13,388 bases of DNA from an uncultured bacterium (GTDB taxonomy: Bacteria > UBP6 > UBA1177 > JAKLFG01): assembly GCA_938048925.1 (NCBI GenBank), contig CALITV010000264.1, forward strand, positions 1 through 13,388, read 5' to 3'. Position 1 is the stretch's first letter. Each line of letters opens with the position of its first letter. The translations under genes were made by a program, and so were the position numbers. Below the pieces are notes generated by a model. That model did no database searches and was not told where the DNA came from. It was given only the letters and a program-made list of their open reading frames with translations. This document shows, one piece after another, positions 1-6,438 of the stretch.

Positions 1-27
1 TGTCTTGTCGTCAATGAAACGAATCAT

Positions 28-53
28 CCTAACACCGGTCGTGTTCGGTGTCA
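28..53 (-). terminator. Weak hairpin after yggS, possible terminator
   Basis: Just past the yggS stop codon, ACACCG (32-37) pairs with CGGTGT (46-51) around an 8-nt loop. The stem can extend by about two pairs, one of them G-U. There is no convincing T-tract on the downstream (lower-coordinate) side, so it may be only a weak or Rho-assisted terminator, or chance. The rest of positions 1-60 shows no recognisable gene. Confidence 0.25.
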
Positions 54-60
54 AAAGAAA

Positions 61-756
61 TCAGTCCCGCGGACCGAAGAGGATCGTGCCGAGGCGGACG
101 ATGGTGGCCCCCTCCTCGATGGCGACCTCGAAGTCATGTGACATTCCCATGGAGAGTTCGCGGAAGAGCGCCTTGTCCGCCTTCTCTTCGTGCACGATGC
201 GGTCACGTAGTTCGCGCACGCGGCGGAAGTAGGGGCGTACCTCCTCCGGTTCGAGGAACGGAGGAAGCGTCATGAGACCGCGCACCTCCAGTCGGTCGAG
301 TGCCGTAACGGCACGGTAGAGCATCACCGTCTCTTCGACGGCGGCACCCCCTTTACTCGGCTCCTCGCCGATGTTGACCTGCAGGAGTATCGGCATCTTG
401 GCAATGCGGCTCTTTCCGGCCTGTTTTTGTATCTCCTCGGCGAGATGCAGCGAATCAACCGAGTGGATGCATTCGACCTTGTCAATGAGATATTTTACTT
501 TGTTGGTCTGAAGCCGCCCGATGAAATGCCAGCGGATGTCGGCATCGCGGAGCGCTTCATATTTTTCAAGAAGCTCTTGTACATAGTTTTCTCCAAAGAG
601 AGTCGTCCCGGCGCGGCGCAAAAGCTGTATCTTCTCGACCGGCTGCCCTTTCGAGACGGCGAGCAGACGCACCTCGTCGGTACGACGGCCCGCGCGGTGC
701 GCGGCCTCGCCGATCCGGCGCCACACCTCTTTGAGCAGTGTCACTTCCCGTTCCAT
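61..756 (-). CDS. yggS: YggS/PLPBP family pyridoxal-5'-phosphate-binding homeostasis protein
   Basis: The product is a 231-residue single-domain, alanine-racemase-fold PLP protein of the YggS/PROSC family. The family has no firmly established catalytic reaction; it is tied to vitamin B6 homeostasis and, indirectly, to keto-acid and amino-acid pools. It acts in the cytoplasm. Visible family marks are AVSKGQP (about 33-39) with the PLP-binding Lys36, FGENYVQE (54-61), the WHFIGRLQTNK signature (77-87), and the C-terminal LSMGMSHDFEVAI and GATIVRLGTILFG segments, which bind the PLP phosphate. Length is normal for the family. The ATG lies 3 nt after the stop of the upstream rtcB gene, and a purine-rich GAAGGGG within the end of rtcB can serve as ribosome binding site, so the two are almost certainly co-transcribed. 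Family assignment is secure; physiological role is not. Confidence 0.95.
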   Translation of the reverse strand: MEREVTLLKEVWRRIGEAAHRAGRRTDEVRLLAVSKGQPVEKIQLLRRAGTTLFGENYVQELLEKYEALRDADIRWHFIGRLQTNKVKYLIDKVECIHSVDSLHLAEEIQKQAGKSRIAKMPILLQVNIGEEPSKGGAAVEETVMLYRAVTALDRLEVRGLMTLPPFLEPEEVRPYFRRVRELRDRIVHEEKADKALFRELSMGMSHDFEVAIEEGATIVRLGTILFGPRD

Positions 757-759
757 CGG

Positions 760-1926
760 TCACCCCTTCACTACGGCCAGCGGTTTCAGTTCGACACGTA
801 TCTTCACGAGATCGCTCTGCGCCTCCATGACCGCGGAGATGTCTTTGTACGCTCCCATCGCTTCTTCGAGATCGGCGCGCCGGAAGAGCGAATGGATAAT
901 GCCCTGCGATTCGAGGCGGTAGACTTCGTCATCGAACTTCAACTTCTTCACGGCCTCCCGTCGCCCCATCTTGCGGCCGGCGCCGTGGGCGCACGAGTGG
1001 AAACTATCGGGGTTTCCCAACCCTTCGACGATATAACTCGGCGATCCCTGCGAACCGGGGACGATGCCGACGAGCCCCGCCGTCGCCTTGGTCGCTCCCT
1101 TGCGGTGAACCATCACCTTCCTGCCGAAGTGCTCCTCTTCCTCGGCGTAGTTGTGCGCGATGTTGATGAGCGGCAGAAATCCAACCGGCCCGAAGATGTC
1201 GATGAAAATCTCCTTGAGCCGTTCCATCATGAGCCGCCGGTTGTTGAAGGCGAACTCGACGCAGTAGTACATCTCGCGCAGGTAGCGCTGCCCCTCATCC
1301 GAGTGAATGCGCAAAAAATCGAGTTGCCAGTTCTTTGGCAGGCGTTCGCCTCTTTTGTCGTTCTCGTGCCCCGCCACCTTGTTGTAGTGTTCGGCCACCT
1401 TGAGCCCGATGTTGCGGCTTCCCGAGTGGACCATGAGCCAGATGAAGCCGTCGCTGTCGCACTGCATCTCGATGAAGTGGTTACCGCCGCCGAGCGTGCC
1501 GACTTGATGTCGTGCGCTGTCGTACTCCCGCTCGACAATTGGCATATCGCTTTCGAGAGGCGGCATCCAACGCTCCTCTTGCGGGCGTTTATGGTGGTTG
1601 AACCCGACCGGTATCGCGCGGCGAACCAGTGTGAGAAACTGCTCGAGTTTTTTTCGCTCCATCTGCGATCGTTCGAGCGAACTCTTCACCGCACACATGC
1701 CGCAACCGATATCCACCCCAACGGCGTTGGGAACAACCACCTGCTCAGCCGCAAGTACGCCCCCGATCGGCATTCCATAACCTTCGTGACAGTCGGGCAT
1801 GACGGCGATATGGTGGAACGCGAATGGATGTTCGGCAAGATGCGCCAATTGTTCGCGCGCCCCCGGTTCGATGTCGCGGCACCAACTGTACACCGGGACA
1901 CGACCGCCGACGATGACCTCGGGCAT
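760..1926 (-). CDS. rtcB: RtcB-type RNA 3'-phosphate/5'-OH ligase
   Basis: This is an RNA ligase that joins 2',3'-cyclic-phosphate or 3'-phosphate ends to 5'-hydroxyl ends using GTP and Mn2+. In bacteria it is linked to RNA repair. The 388-residue protein carries the complete motif set: HHIAVMPDCHEGYG (38-51), the metal-binding VDIGCG with Asp72 and Cys75, LGGGNHFIE (145-153), MVHSGSRNIG (165-174), AHNYAEEEEHFG (257-268), the PGSQG loop (290-294), the SCAHGAGR motif (311-318) whose His314 matches the guanylated histidine, and the C-terminal AYKDI and LAVVKG segments. I start at the ATG at 1926 because GGAGGAGG lies just upstream and the protein then begins at the usual family position. An in-frame ATG at 2016 would add 30 residues that look untypical. 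No archease, rtcA or rtcR gene is present here. It is the first gene of an operon with yggS. Confidence 0.95.
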   Translation of the reverse strand: MPEVIVGGRVPVYSWCRDIEPGAREQLAHLAEHPFAFHHIAVMPDCHEGYGMPIGGVLAAEQVVVPNAVGVDIGCGMCAVKSSLERSQMERKKLEQFLTLVRRAIPVGFNHHKRPQEERWMPPLESDMPIVEREYDSARHQVGTLGGGNHFIEMQCDSDGFIWLMVHSGSRNIGLKVAEHYNKVAGHENDKRGERLPKNWQLDFLRIHSDEGQRYLREMYYCVEFAFNNRRLMMERLKEIFIDIFGPVGFLPLINIAHNYAEEEEHFGRKVMVHRKGATKATAGLVGIVPGSQGSPSYIVEGLGNPDSFHSCAHGAGRKMGRREAVKKLKFDDEVYRLESQGIIHSLFRRADLEEAMGAYKDISAVMEAQSDLVKIRVELKPLAVVKG

Positions 1927-1952
1927 ACCTCCTCCGTTATGGTTCGTCGCCG

Positions 1953-1981
1953 ATTTTATCCGAAGCAGGGAACGGAGGCAA
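1953..1981 (-). promoter_or_regulatory. Candidate sigma70-type promoter for rtcB-yggS
   Basis: On the minus strand, TTGCCT (1981-1976) and TAAAAT (1958-1953) are separated by 17 bp, a good sigma70 arrangement with 4/6 and 5/6 matches. Transcription would start near 1946, about 20 nt before the ATG at 1926. This also supports the shorter rtcB start, since the ATG at 2016 would lie upstream of the promoter. Prediction by eye only. Confidence 0.5.
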
Positions 1982-1983
1982 GA

Positions 1984-1997
1984 TAAGCAACTGCTTA
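1984..1997. promoter_or_regulatory. Inverted repeat in the rtcB/wecA divergent spacer, candidate operator
   Basis: TAAGCA-AC-TGCTTA is a perfect 6-bp inverted repeat with a 2-bp centre. It sits immediately upstream of the predicted rtcB -35 box and about 45 bp upstream of the predicted wecA -35 box. The position fits a transcription-factor site, but no regulator can be named. Confidence 0.35.
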
Positions 1998-2041
1998 ATC
2001 CGACGAAATGTACCAAAAGACAACCGTTCTCACTGATGCCG

Positions 2042-2072
2042 TTGATTTTTCAGGGAAACGCGTTACTATGAT
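2042..2072 (+). promoter_or_regulatory. Candidate promoter for wecA-like gene
   Basis: TTGATT (2042-2047) is followed by overlapping -10 candidates: TACTAT (2064-2069, 16-bp spacer) and TATGAT (2067-2072, 19-bp spacer). Either would give a short leader ahead of the ATG at 2094. The match is moderate. Confidence 0.45.
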
Positions 2073-2093
2073 TCGTCACTACGGGGAAGACCG

Positions 2094-3497
2094 ATGAAGA
2101 CCTTTCTCACGGCATTTCTCATTGCGTTTGCGTTTGTTGCGTTCGTGACACCGATCCTCATCCACTACGGACTCAAGTGGGGTCTGGTGGATGTCACCAA
2201 CCGGCGCACCATCCACCGCGGTCGCATCCCGCGGATCGGCGGGGTTGGTATTGCTTTGGGAACGATTTTGCCTCTCGTACTACTCTACTTTTACCACAAT
2301 AATGTGTCAGAGGTCTTCTTCGAAACATCCGCCAATCCACTCGTCGTCATCGGCGGCGGATTGCTCATCAGCGGTCTCGGTCTCCTCGACGACGCGAAGA
2401 ATGTGCCGGCCAAGTGGAAGTTCCTCTTCCAGATAGCGCTCGCCGTCGGCGCCTACTATCTCGGCTTCATGATAGACCGCGTCTATACACCGTGGGGATT
2501 TGTCGAATTTGGTTATTTCTCTCTGCCGATTACCATCCTCTGGATCGTCGGCATCGTGAACGCCTTCAATTTGATAGACGGGATGGACGGTCTCTCCTCG
2601 GGCATCGCCTTCTTCGTCTCGATAACGATATTCGTCCTCGCGCTCCACAACATGGTCGAGTTCGTGGCCCTCATTTCGGCGGCACTTGCCGGAGCGGTGG
2701 TCGGATTTCTCCTTTACAACTTCAACCCTGCCAAAATCTTCATGGGCGACTCGGGTTCGATGTTCATCGGATTCATTCTCGCGGTGCTCTCACTCAAGGG
2801 GGCATCGAAACATTCGACGCTCGTTTCGGTCCTCGTTCCAATCATTGCGATGGGAATACCTATTCTCGACACTACGCTTGCCTTCGTGCGCCGTTTCCTT
2901 CGTAACCAGCCTATTTTCATGGCCGATCGCCAGCACATTCATCATCTGCTCCTCTCGAAGGGATGGAACCAACGGCGTGTCGTGATGACGCTCTACGGTA
3001 TCTCTATCTTTTTCACCGCGATCGCCCTCTTCGCTATGTTTCTCAAGGACCGCGAGGCATTCCTCATCCTCGCCGCGTTTTCGGTGGTCATCGTCGTCAT
3101 CATCACCAAACTTGGTTACCTCGACATCCTGCTCAGCCGCTACCGTACGAATCGCGAACAGCAACTCGAACGCCGCCTCGAGGAAACGCTCTCTCGTCAA
3201 ATCGCCCGCTTGCCCCTTCGCGAGATGGAGACGCTCATCTTCGATCTGCCGGTCAAAGGCTTTGCGGTAATAACCGTTGGCGGCGCCCCGCTCTTTTCGT
3301 CTGGGGAAGCTGACCCGATCAACTTTCTCGATATTCAAGCCGACGGCGAACATTTCCTGCGCCTCTACTGGAACGGGGTGGTGCCTGCGATCAATGCACG
3401 CGAGGCGATTATGCTCGCGCTCATTGCCAAGTCGCTCATTCGGTATTTTAGTGTCACCGGCAAGGAGTCGGAGAATCCTATCCTCTCCGGTCATTGA
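2094..3497 (+). CDS. WecA/TagO-type undecaprenyl-phosphate sugar-1-phosphate transferase with C-terminal extension
   Basis: This integral membrane enzyme belongs to the MraY/WecA/TagO family. It transfers a sugar-1-phosphate (usually GlcNAc-1-P) from a UDP-sugar to undecaprenyl phosphate, the first step of O-antigen, enterobacterial common antigen or teichoic-acid-like polymers. About ten hydrophobic segments span residues 1-340. Family motifs are the early RRTIHRGRIPRIGG loop (37-50), the Mg-binding LLDDAKN with Asp99-Asp100, NAFNLIDGMDGL (156-167), FMGDSG (216-221) and the HIHHLLL cytoplasmic loop (281-287) that marks the WecA/TagO branch rather than MraY. Residues about 350-467 form an extra soluble tail: a charged helix, then a mixed alpha/beta stretch. 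Most relatives end near 320-370 residues. A GGGGA at 2082-2086 can serve as a modest ribosome binding site. The gene stands alone, with no glycan cluster in view, so the exact sugar is unknown. Confidence 0.9.
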   Translation: MKTFLTAFLIAFAFVAFVTPILIHYGLKWGLVDVTNRRTIHRGRIPRIGGVGIALGTILPLVLLYFYHNNVSEVFFETSANPLVVIGGGLLISGLGLLDDAKNVPAKWKFLFQIALAVGAYYLGFMIDRVYTPWGFVEFGYFSLPITILWIVGIVNAFNLIDGMDGLSSGIAFFVSITIFVLALHNMVEFVALISAALAGAVVGFLLYNFNPAKIFMGDSGSMFIGFILAVLSLKGASKHSTLVSVLVPIIAMGIPILDTTLAFVRRFLRNQPIFMADRQHIHHLLLSKGWNQRRVVMTLYGISIFFTAIALFAMFLKDREAFLILAAFSVVIVVIITKLGYLDILLSRYRTNREQQLERRLEETLSRQIARLPLREMETLIFDLPVKGFAVITVGGAPLFSSGEADPINFLDIQADGEHFLRLYWNGVVPAINAREAIMLALIAKSLIRYFSVTGKESENPILSGH

Positions 3498-3521
3498 CAA
3501 AGCAATTTCCCTTCTTATAAA
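3494..3521 (+). promoter_or_regulatory. Strong sigma70-type promoter for the sulfurtransferase fusion gene
   Basis: A perfect TTGACA (3494-3499) is followed, after 16 bp, by TATAAA (3516-3521). The -35 box overlaps the TGA stop codon (3495-3497) of the upstream transferase gene. This is the best promoter match in the window, and it indicates that the downstream gene is transcribed independently. Confidence 0.65.
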
Positions 3522-3524
3522 TGC

Positions 3525-3534
3525 TTGCTAGCAA
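3525..3534. promoter_or_regulatory. Palindrome over the predicted transcription start, candidate operator
   Basis: TTGCTAGCAA is a perfect 10-bp palindrome located 4-13 bp past the -10 box, so it spans the expected transcription start. That is a typical place for a repressor site. No sulfide- or persulfide-responsive regulator gene is visible nearby, so the assignment is speculative. Confidence 0.35.
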
Positions 3535-3561
3535 CAATTTCTGTTGACGAGGTAGTTTGCG

Positions 3562-6027
3562 ATGCGTTATCTCATCATTGGTGGTGTCGCCGGCGGCGCG
3601 AGCGCCGCGGCGCGTCTGCGGCGCGACGACGAGCATGCCGAGATCGTTCTCATCGAGCGTGGAGAACATATCTCTTACGCCAACTGCGGGCTTCCCTACT
3701 ACATCGGGGGAACGATCCGCGATCGTAATAATCTCTTTGTTCAGACGCCGGCGTCGTTCTCTTCCCGGTTCAACATCATCGTGAGAACGCGGCATGAGGC
3801 ACTCGTCATAGATCACGCGGCTAAGGAGGTCGAGATCCTCGATCACCAGAGCGGCAAACGGTATCGGGAACGATACGACAAACTGTTGCTCGCACCGGGT
3901 GCCGAACCGGTGCACCCGCGTATTCCCGGCATTGATTCGCCCGGGATCTTCACCCTGCGATCAGTCAGCGATACCGACCGTATCGCCGCCTTCATTGCCG
4001 AAAAGCGGCCGCAGCATGCGGTCGTCATCGGTGCCGGTTTCATTGGGCTCGAAATGGCAGAAAATCTTCACCAGCGCGGGATCCGGACTACTATTGTCGA
4101 GGCGGCTGAGCAGGTGATGACCCCGCTCGACTATGAGATGGCGGCGCTCGTTCACCAACACCTCAAAACCAAGGAGGTCGCGTTTCACCTTAAGGATGGT
4201 GTCTCGTCGTTCGGTGCAGAACGCGAAACACTCGTAGTGAATCTCTCGAGCGGTCGGGCGCTCCGCACCGATCTCGTTATCCTCTCGATTGGGGTGAGGC
4301 CCGACAGCCGCCTTGCGCGCGAAGCGGGTCTTGCGCTCGGACCGCACGGCGGCATTCTGGTAGACGAATTCATGCGCACCAGCGATCCCTCAATTTTCGC
4401 GGTGGGAGACGCAATAGAGTTCATAAGCCCGCTCACCGGCACCCCGACACCCGTCTATCTTGCCGGGCCAGCCAACAAACAAGCGCGCATCGCCGCCGAT
4501 GCGATGGTTTTCGGGCGCGCCGATCCCTACCGCGGTGCCATCGGCACTGCAATCGCGAAGGTGTTCGATCTCACCGTGGGGGCTACCGGTTTTTCCGAAA
4601 AAGCGCTCCGTGCCGCCAAGATTCCCCACCGATCGCTCATCGTCCACGGTGCTTCCCATGCCGGTTATTATCCCGATGCGCTCCCCATGACCCTCAAGAT
4701 AACCTTTGCTCCCGACACCGGCCGTCTCCTCGGTGGACAGGTGATCGGCTACGAAGGTGCCGATAAGCGGCTCGATGTTCTTTCCACCATCATTCAGCGC
4801 GGCGGAACGGTGGATGATCTTGCACGCTTCGAGCATGCCTATGCTCCTCCCTACTCTTCGGCAAAAGATCCCGTCAACATCGCCGGATTCGCCGCACGCA
4901 ATGTACTCGACGGCAAAACCGATGTCATGGGGTGGGACGAACTCTTTCACACCGACCGATCACGCCTCTTTCTCCTCGATGTTCGCACACCGGAAGAGTT
5001 TGCGCTCGGCACAATCGAAGGGGCGACCAACATACCGCTCGACAACCTCCGCGGGCGCCTCGGCGAACTCCCAACGGACCGGCGCATCGTCGTTTTCTGT
5101 GGTGTCGGGCTGCGCGGCTATCTCGCAACGCGGATACTCCGTCAGCGGGGCTTTTCCGATGTAGTGAACCTTTCGGGCGGCTACAAAATATGGGAACACG
5201 CGGTGCAAAAACAGTCGAACGAAGATATCTTTGCCGGTGACCGCATAAGCAACGACGATCTTATCGTGACCAAAACATCCCCTCCCGTTCCGGCCACAGC
5301 AATCACCGTTGATGCCTGCGGTCTCCAGTGCCCCGGCCCTATCCTGCGTCTCAAACAAGAGGCCGACCATGCTCCCGATGGGACGCGGTTCACCGTGACC
5401 GCAACCGATCCCGGATTCCGGCGTGATGTCGCGGCATGGTGCCGCGTTACCGGACACCGGCTCCTTTCGCTCACCGAAGAAAAAGGCAAAATAACTGCCG
5501 ATATTCAGATACGAAAAGAAGAGACGGCGCCGGCACCGACCTCCGTTTCTTTCCATGGCAAAGGAAAAACGATCGTTGTCTTCTCGAACGATCTCGATCG
5601 TGCACTCGCCTCGTTCGTTATCGCGAATGGCGCTGCGGCGATGGGACGACCGGTAACGATGTTCTTCACCTTCTGGGGACTCAGCGTCATCAAGCGCCGG
5701 AGCGCTCCATCGGTCGCAAAAGATCTCCTCGGGCGCATGTTCGGCTGGATGCTCCCCTCTTCTTCGTACGGTCTTGCTCTCTCGAAACTCAATGTTCTCG
5801 GCATTGGTCCCCGACTCATGCGCTATCGTATGCGCACCAAGCAGATTGCTTCGCTCGAAGAGATGATCGCCACCGCACGACACAATGGCGTCCGACTCGT
5901 TGCCTGTCAGATGTCTATGGATGTCATGGGGGTTACCAAAGAGGAGCTGCTCGACGGCGTCGAGATCGGCGGTGTTGCTACCTATCTCGAACAGGCGGAG
6001 CATGCCGATACCAACCTCTTTATCTGA
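3562..6027 (+). CDS. CoA-disulfide reductase-like flavoprotein fused to rhodanese, TusA and DsrE-like domains
   Basis: This 821-residue cytoplasmic protein joins four sulfur-handling modules. Residues 1-440 form an FAD/NAD(P)-dependent pyridine nucleotide-disulfide oxidoreductase of the CoA-disulfide/persulfide reductase type: FAD-binding GGVAGGASAAAR (7-18), the single active cysteine in NCGLPYYIGG (Cys42), NAD(P)-binding VVIGAGFIGLEMAE (154-167), FAVGDA (279-284) and the dimer-interface AYAPPYSSAKDPVN (426-439). Residues about 452-550 are a rhodanese domain with catalytic Cys513 in CGVGLRG. Residues about 580-650 are a TusA domain with DACGLQCPGPIL (Cys586, Cys590). Residues about 668-821 resemble DsrE/DsrE2, with Cys782 in ACQMSMDVMG. 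The family suggests reduction of CoA or glutathione persulfides or polysulfides, with sulfane sulfur relayed between cysteines. All predicted catalytic cysteines are present. GAGG at 3548-3551 supports the ATG. The gene has its own promoter and looks monocistronic. The exact substrate is unknown. Confidence 0.93.
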   Translation: MRYLIIGGVAGGASAAARLRRDDEHAEIVLIERGEHISYANCGLPYYIGGTIRDRNNLFVQTPASFSSRFNIIVRTRHEALVIDHAAKEVEILDHQSGKRYRERYDKLLLAPGAEPVHPRIPGIDSPGIFTLRSVSDTDRIAAFIAEKRPQHAVVIGAGFIGLEMAENLHQRGIRTTIVEAAEQVMTPLDYEMAALVHQHLKTKEVAFHLKDGVSSFGAERETLVVNLSSGRALRTDLVILSIGVRPDSRLAREAGLALGPHGGILVDEFMRTSDPSIFAVGDAIEFISPLTGTPTPVYLAGPANKQARIAADAMVFGRADPYRGAIGTAIAKVFDLTVGATGFSEKALRAAKIPHRSLIVHGASHAGYYPDALPMTLKITFAPDTGRLLGGQVIGYEGADKRLDVLSTIIQRGGTVDDLARFEHAYAPPYSSAKDPVNIAGFAARNVLDGKTDVMGWDELFHTDRSRLFLLDVRTPEEFALGTIEGATNIPLDNLRGRLGELPTDRRIVVFCGVGLRGYLATRILRQRGFSDVVNLSGGYKIWEHAVQKQSNEDIFAGDRISNDDLIVTKTSPPVPATAITVDACGLQCPGPILRLKQEADHAPDGTRFTVTATDPGFRRDVAAWCRVTGHRLLSLTEEKGKITADIQIRKEETAPAPTSVSFHGKGKTIVVFSNDLDRALASFVIANGAAAMGRPVTMFFTFWGLSVIKRRSAPSVAKDLLGRMFGWMLPSSSYGLALSKLNVLGIGPRLMRYRMRTKQIASLEEMIATARHNGVRLVACQMSMDVMGVTKEELLDGVEIGGVATYLEQAEHADTNLFI

Positions 6028-6041
6028 GACAACCGGCGCTC

Positions 6042-6070
6042 TTGACAACTCGATTTCCCGACACTAGACT
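6042..6070 (+). promoter_or_regulatory. Sigma70-type promoter for the small HTH gene
   Basis: A perfect TTGACA (6042-6047) is separated by exactly 17 bp from TAGACT (6065-6070). It lies 15 nt after the preceding gene and gives a leader of about 20 nt before the GTG at 6100. Confidence 0.6.
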
Positions 6071-6099
6071 GATGCCAGTGTGGTGAAAGAGGCCGTGAC

Positions 6100-6336
6100 G
6101 TGACGACGAAAACGACACCCGAAACGAAGACCGAACAGAAGAACAAGTTGCGGGAGTACCGCGAGAACAATCTCATCAGCAAGAGCGAACTCGCGCGCAA
6201 GGCAGGCATCACGCTCGTGACGCTCGACCGCATCGAAAAAGGGTATCCCTGCCGCATGGCGACCAAACGGAAGATCCTCGATGCGCTCGGCATCGCCACC
6301 GAGGTTTCCGACAAGATATTTCCCGGAGAAGAGTAG
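6100..6336 (+). CDS. Small XRE-family helix-turn-helix protein
   Basis: The 78-residue product is almost entirely one Cro/C1-type DNA-binding domain. Residues 15-27 form a first helix (NKLREYRENNLIS), SKSELARKAGITLVTLDRIEKG (28-49) is the helix-turn-helix, and a KRKILDALGI helix (57-65) follows, ending in SDKIFPGEE. There is no effector or oligomerisation domain beyond this. The start is GTG at 6100, preceded by AAAGAGG at a 7-nt spacing. The charged first 14 residues look disordered. It has its own promoter and sits directly ahead of tolQ, separated by 102 bp that contain another promoter. Control of the tol-pal operon or of itself is possible, but nothing here proves it. A plasmid or phage repressor is unlikely given the core-gene context. 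Confidence 0.85.
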   Translation: MTTKTTPETKTEQKNKLREYRENNLISKSELARKAGITLVTLDRIEKGYPCRMATKRKILDALGIATEVSDKIFPGEE

Positions 6337-6359
6337 CCTCTCTACGCGGTTTTGCACAC

Positions 6360-6371
6360 ATTCCGCGGAAT
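6360..6371. promoter_or_regulatory. 12-bp palindrome upstream of the tolQ promoter, candidate operator
   Basis: ATTCCGCGGAAT is a perfect 12-bp palindrome that ends 3 bp before the predicted tolQ -35 box. There is no T-tract, so it is not a Rho-independent terminator for the HTH gene. An XRE protein encoded 24 bp upstream is an obvious candidate ligand, by inference from position only. Confidence 0.4.
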
Positions 6372-6374
6372 AAG

Positions 6375-6401
6375 TTGACTCGTCTTTCTGTTTACTATAA
6401 C
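6375..6401 (+). promoter_or_regulatory. Candidate promoter for the tol-pal operon
   Basis: TTGACT (6375-6380) and TATAAC (6396-6401) each match the consensus in five of six positions, but the spacer is only 15 bp, shorter than ideal. This could make the promoter dependent on an activator or simply weak. The start would fall near 6408, about 30 nt before the tolQ ATG. Confidence 0.5.
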
Positions 6402-6438
6402 GTCGTTCTTTGATGCAGAACAAAAACGGAGCATCGTT

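Noticed and set aside
427..1986. Long plus-strand open frame (519 codons) opposite yggS and rtcB
   Set aside because: It lies antisense to two well-supported genes and spans the junction between them; its translation has no recognisable family motifs. Long antisense frames are expected in GC-rich coding DNA.
2790..3500. Minus-strand open frame of 236 codons opposite the WecA-like gene
   Set aside because: The translation is rich in Asp/Glu/Arg runs that simply mirror hydrophobic codons of the membrane protein; no family motif.
4960..6048. Minus-strand open frame of 362 codons opposite the sulfur-transfer fusion
   Set aside because: It is antisense to the rhodanese, TusA and DsrE domains, whose motifs are unmistakable; the translation is compositionally odd and has no ribosome binding site or promoter that I can see.
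6345..6367. CGCGG...CCGCG hairpin after the HTH gene as a Rho-independent terminator
   Set aside because: The stem is only 5 bp with a 13-nt loop and no T-tract; half of it belongs to the better 12-bp palindrome at 6360-6371.
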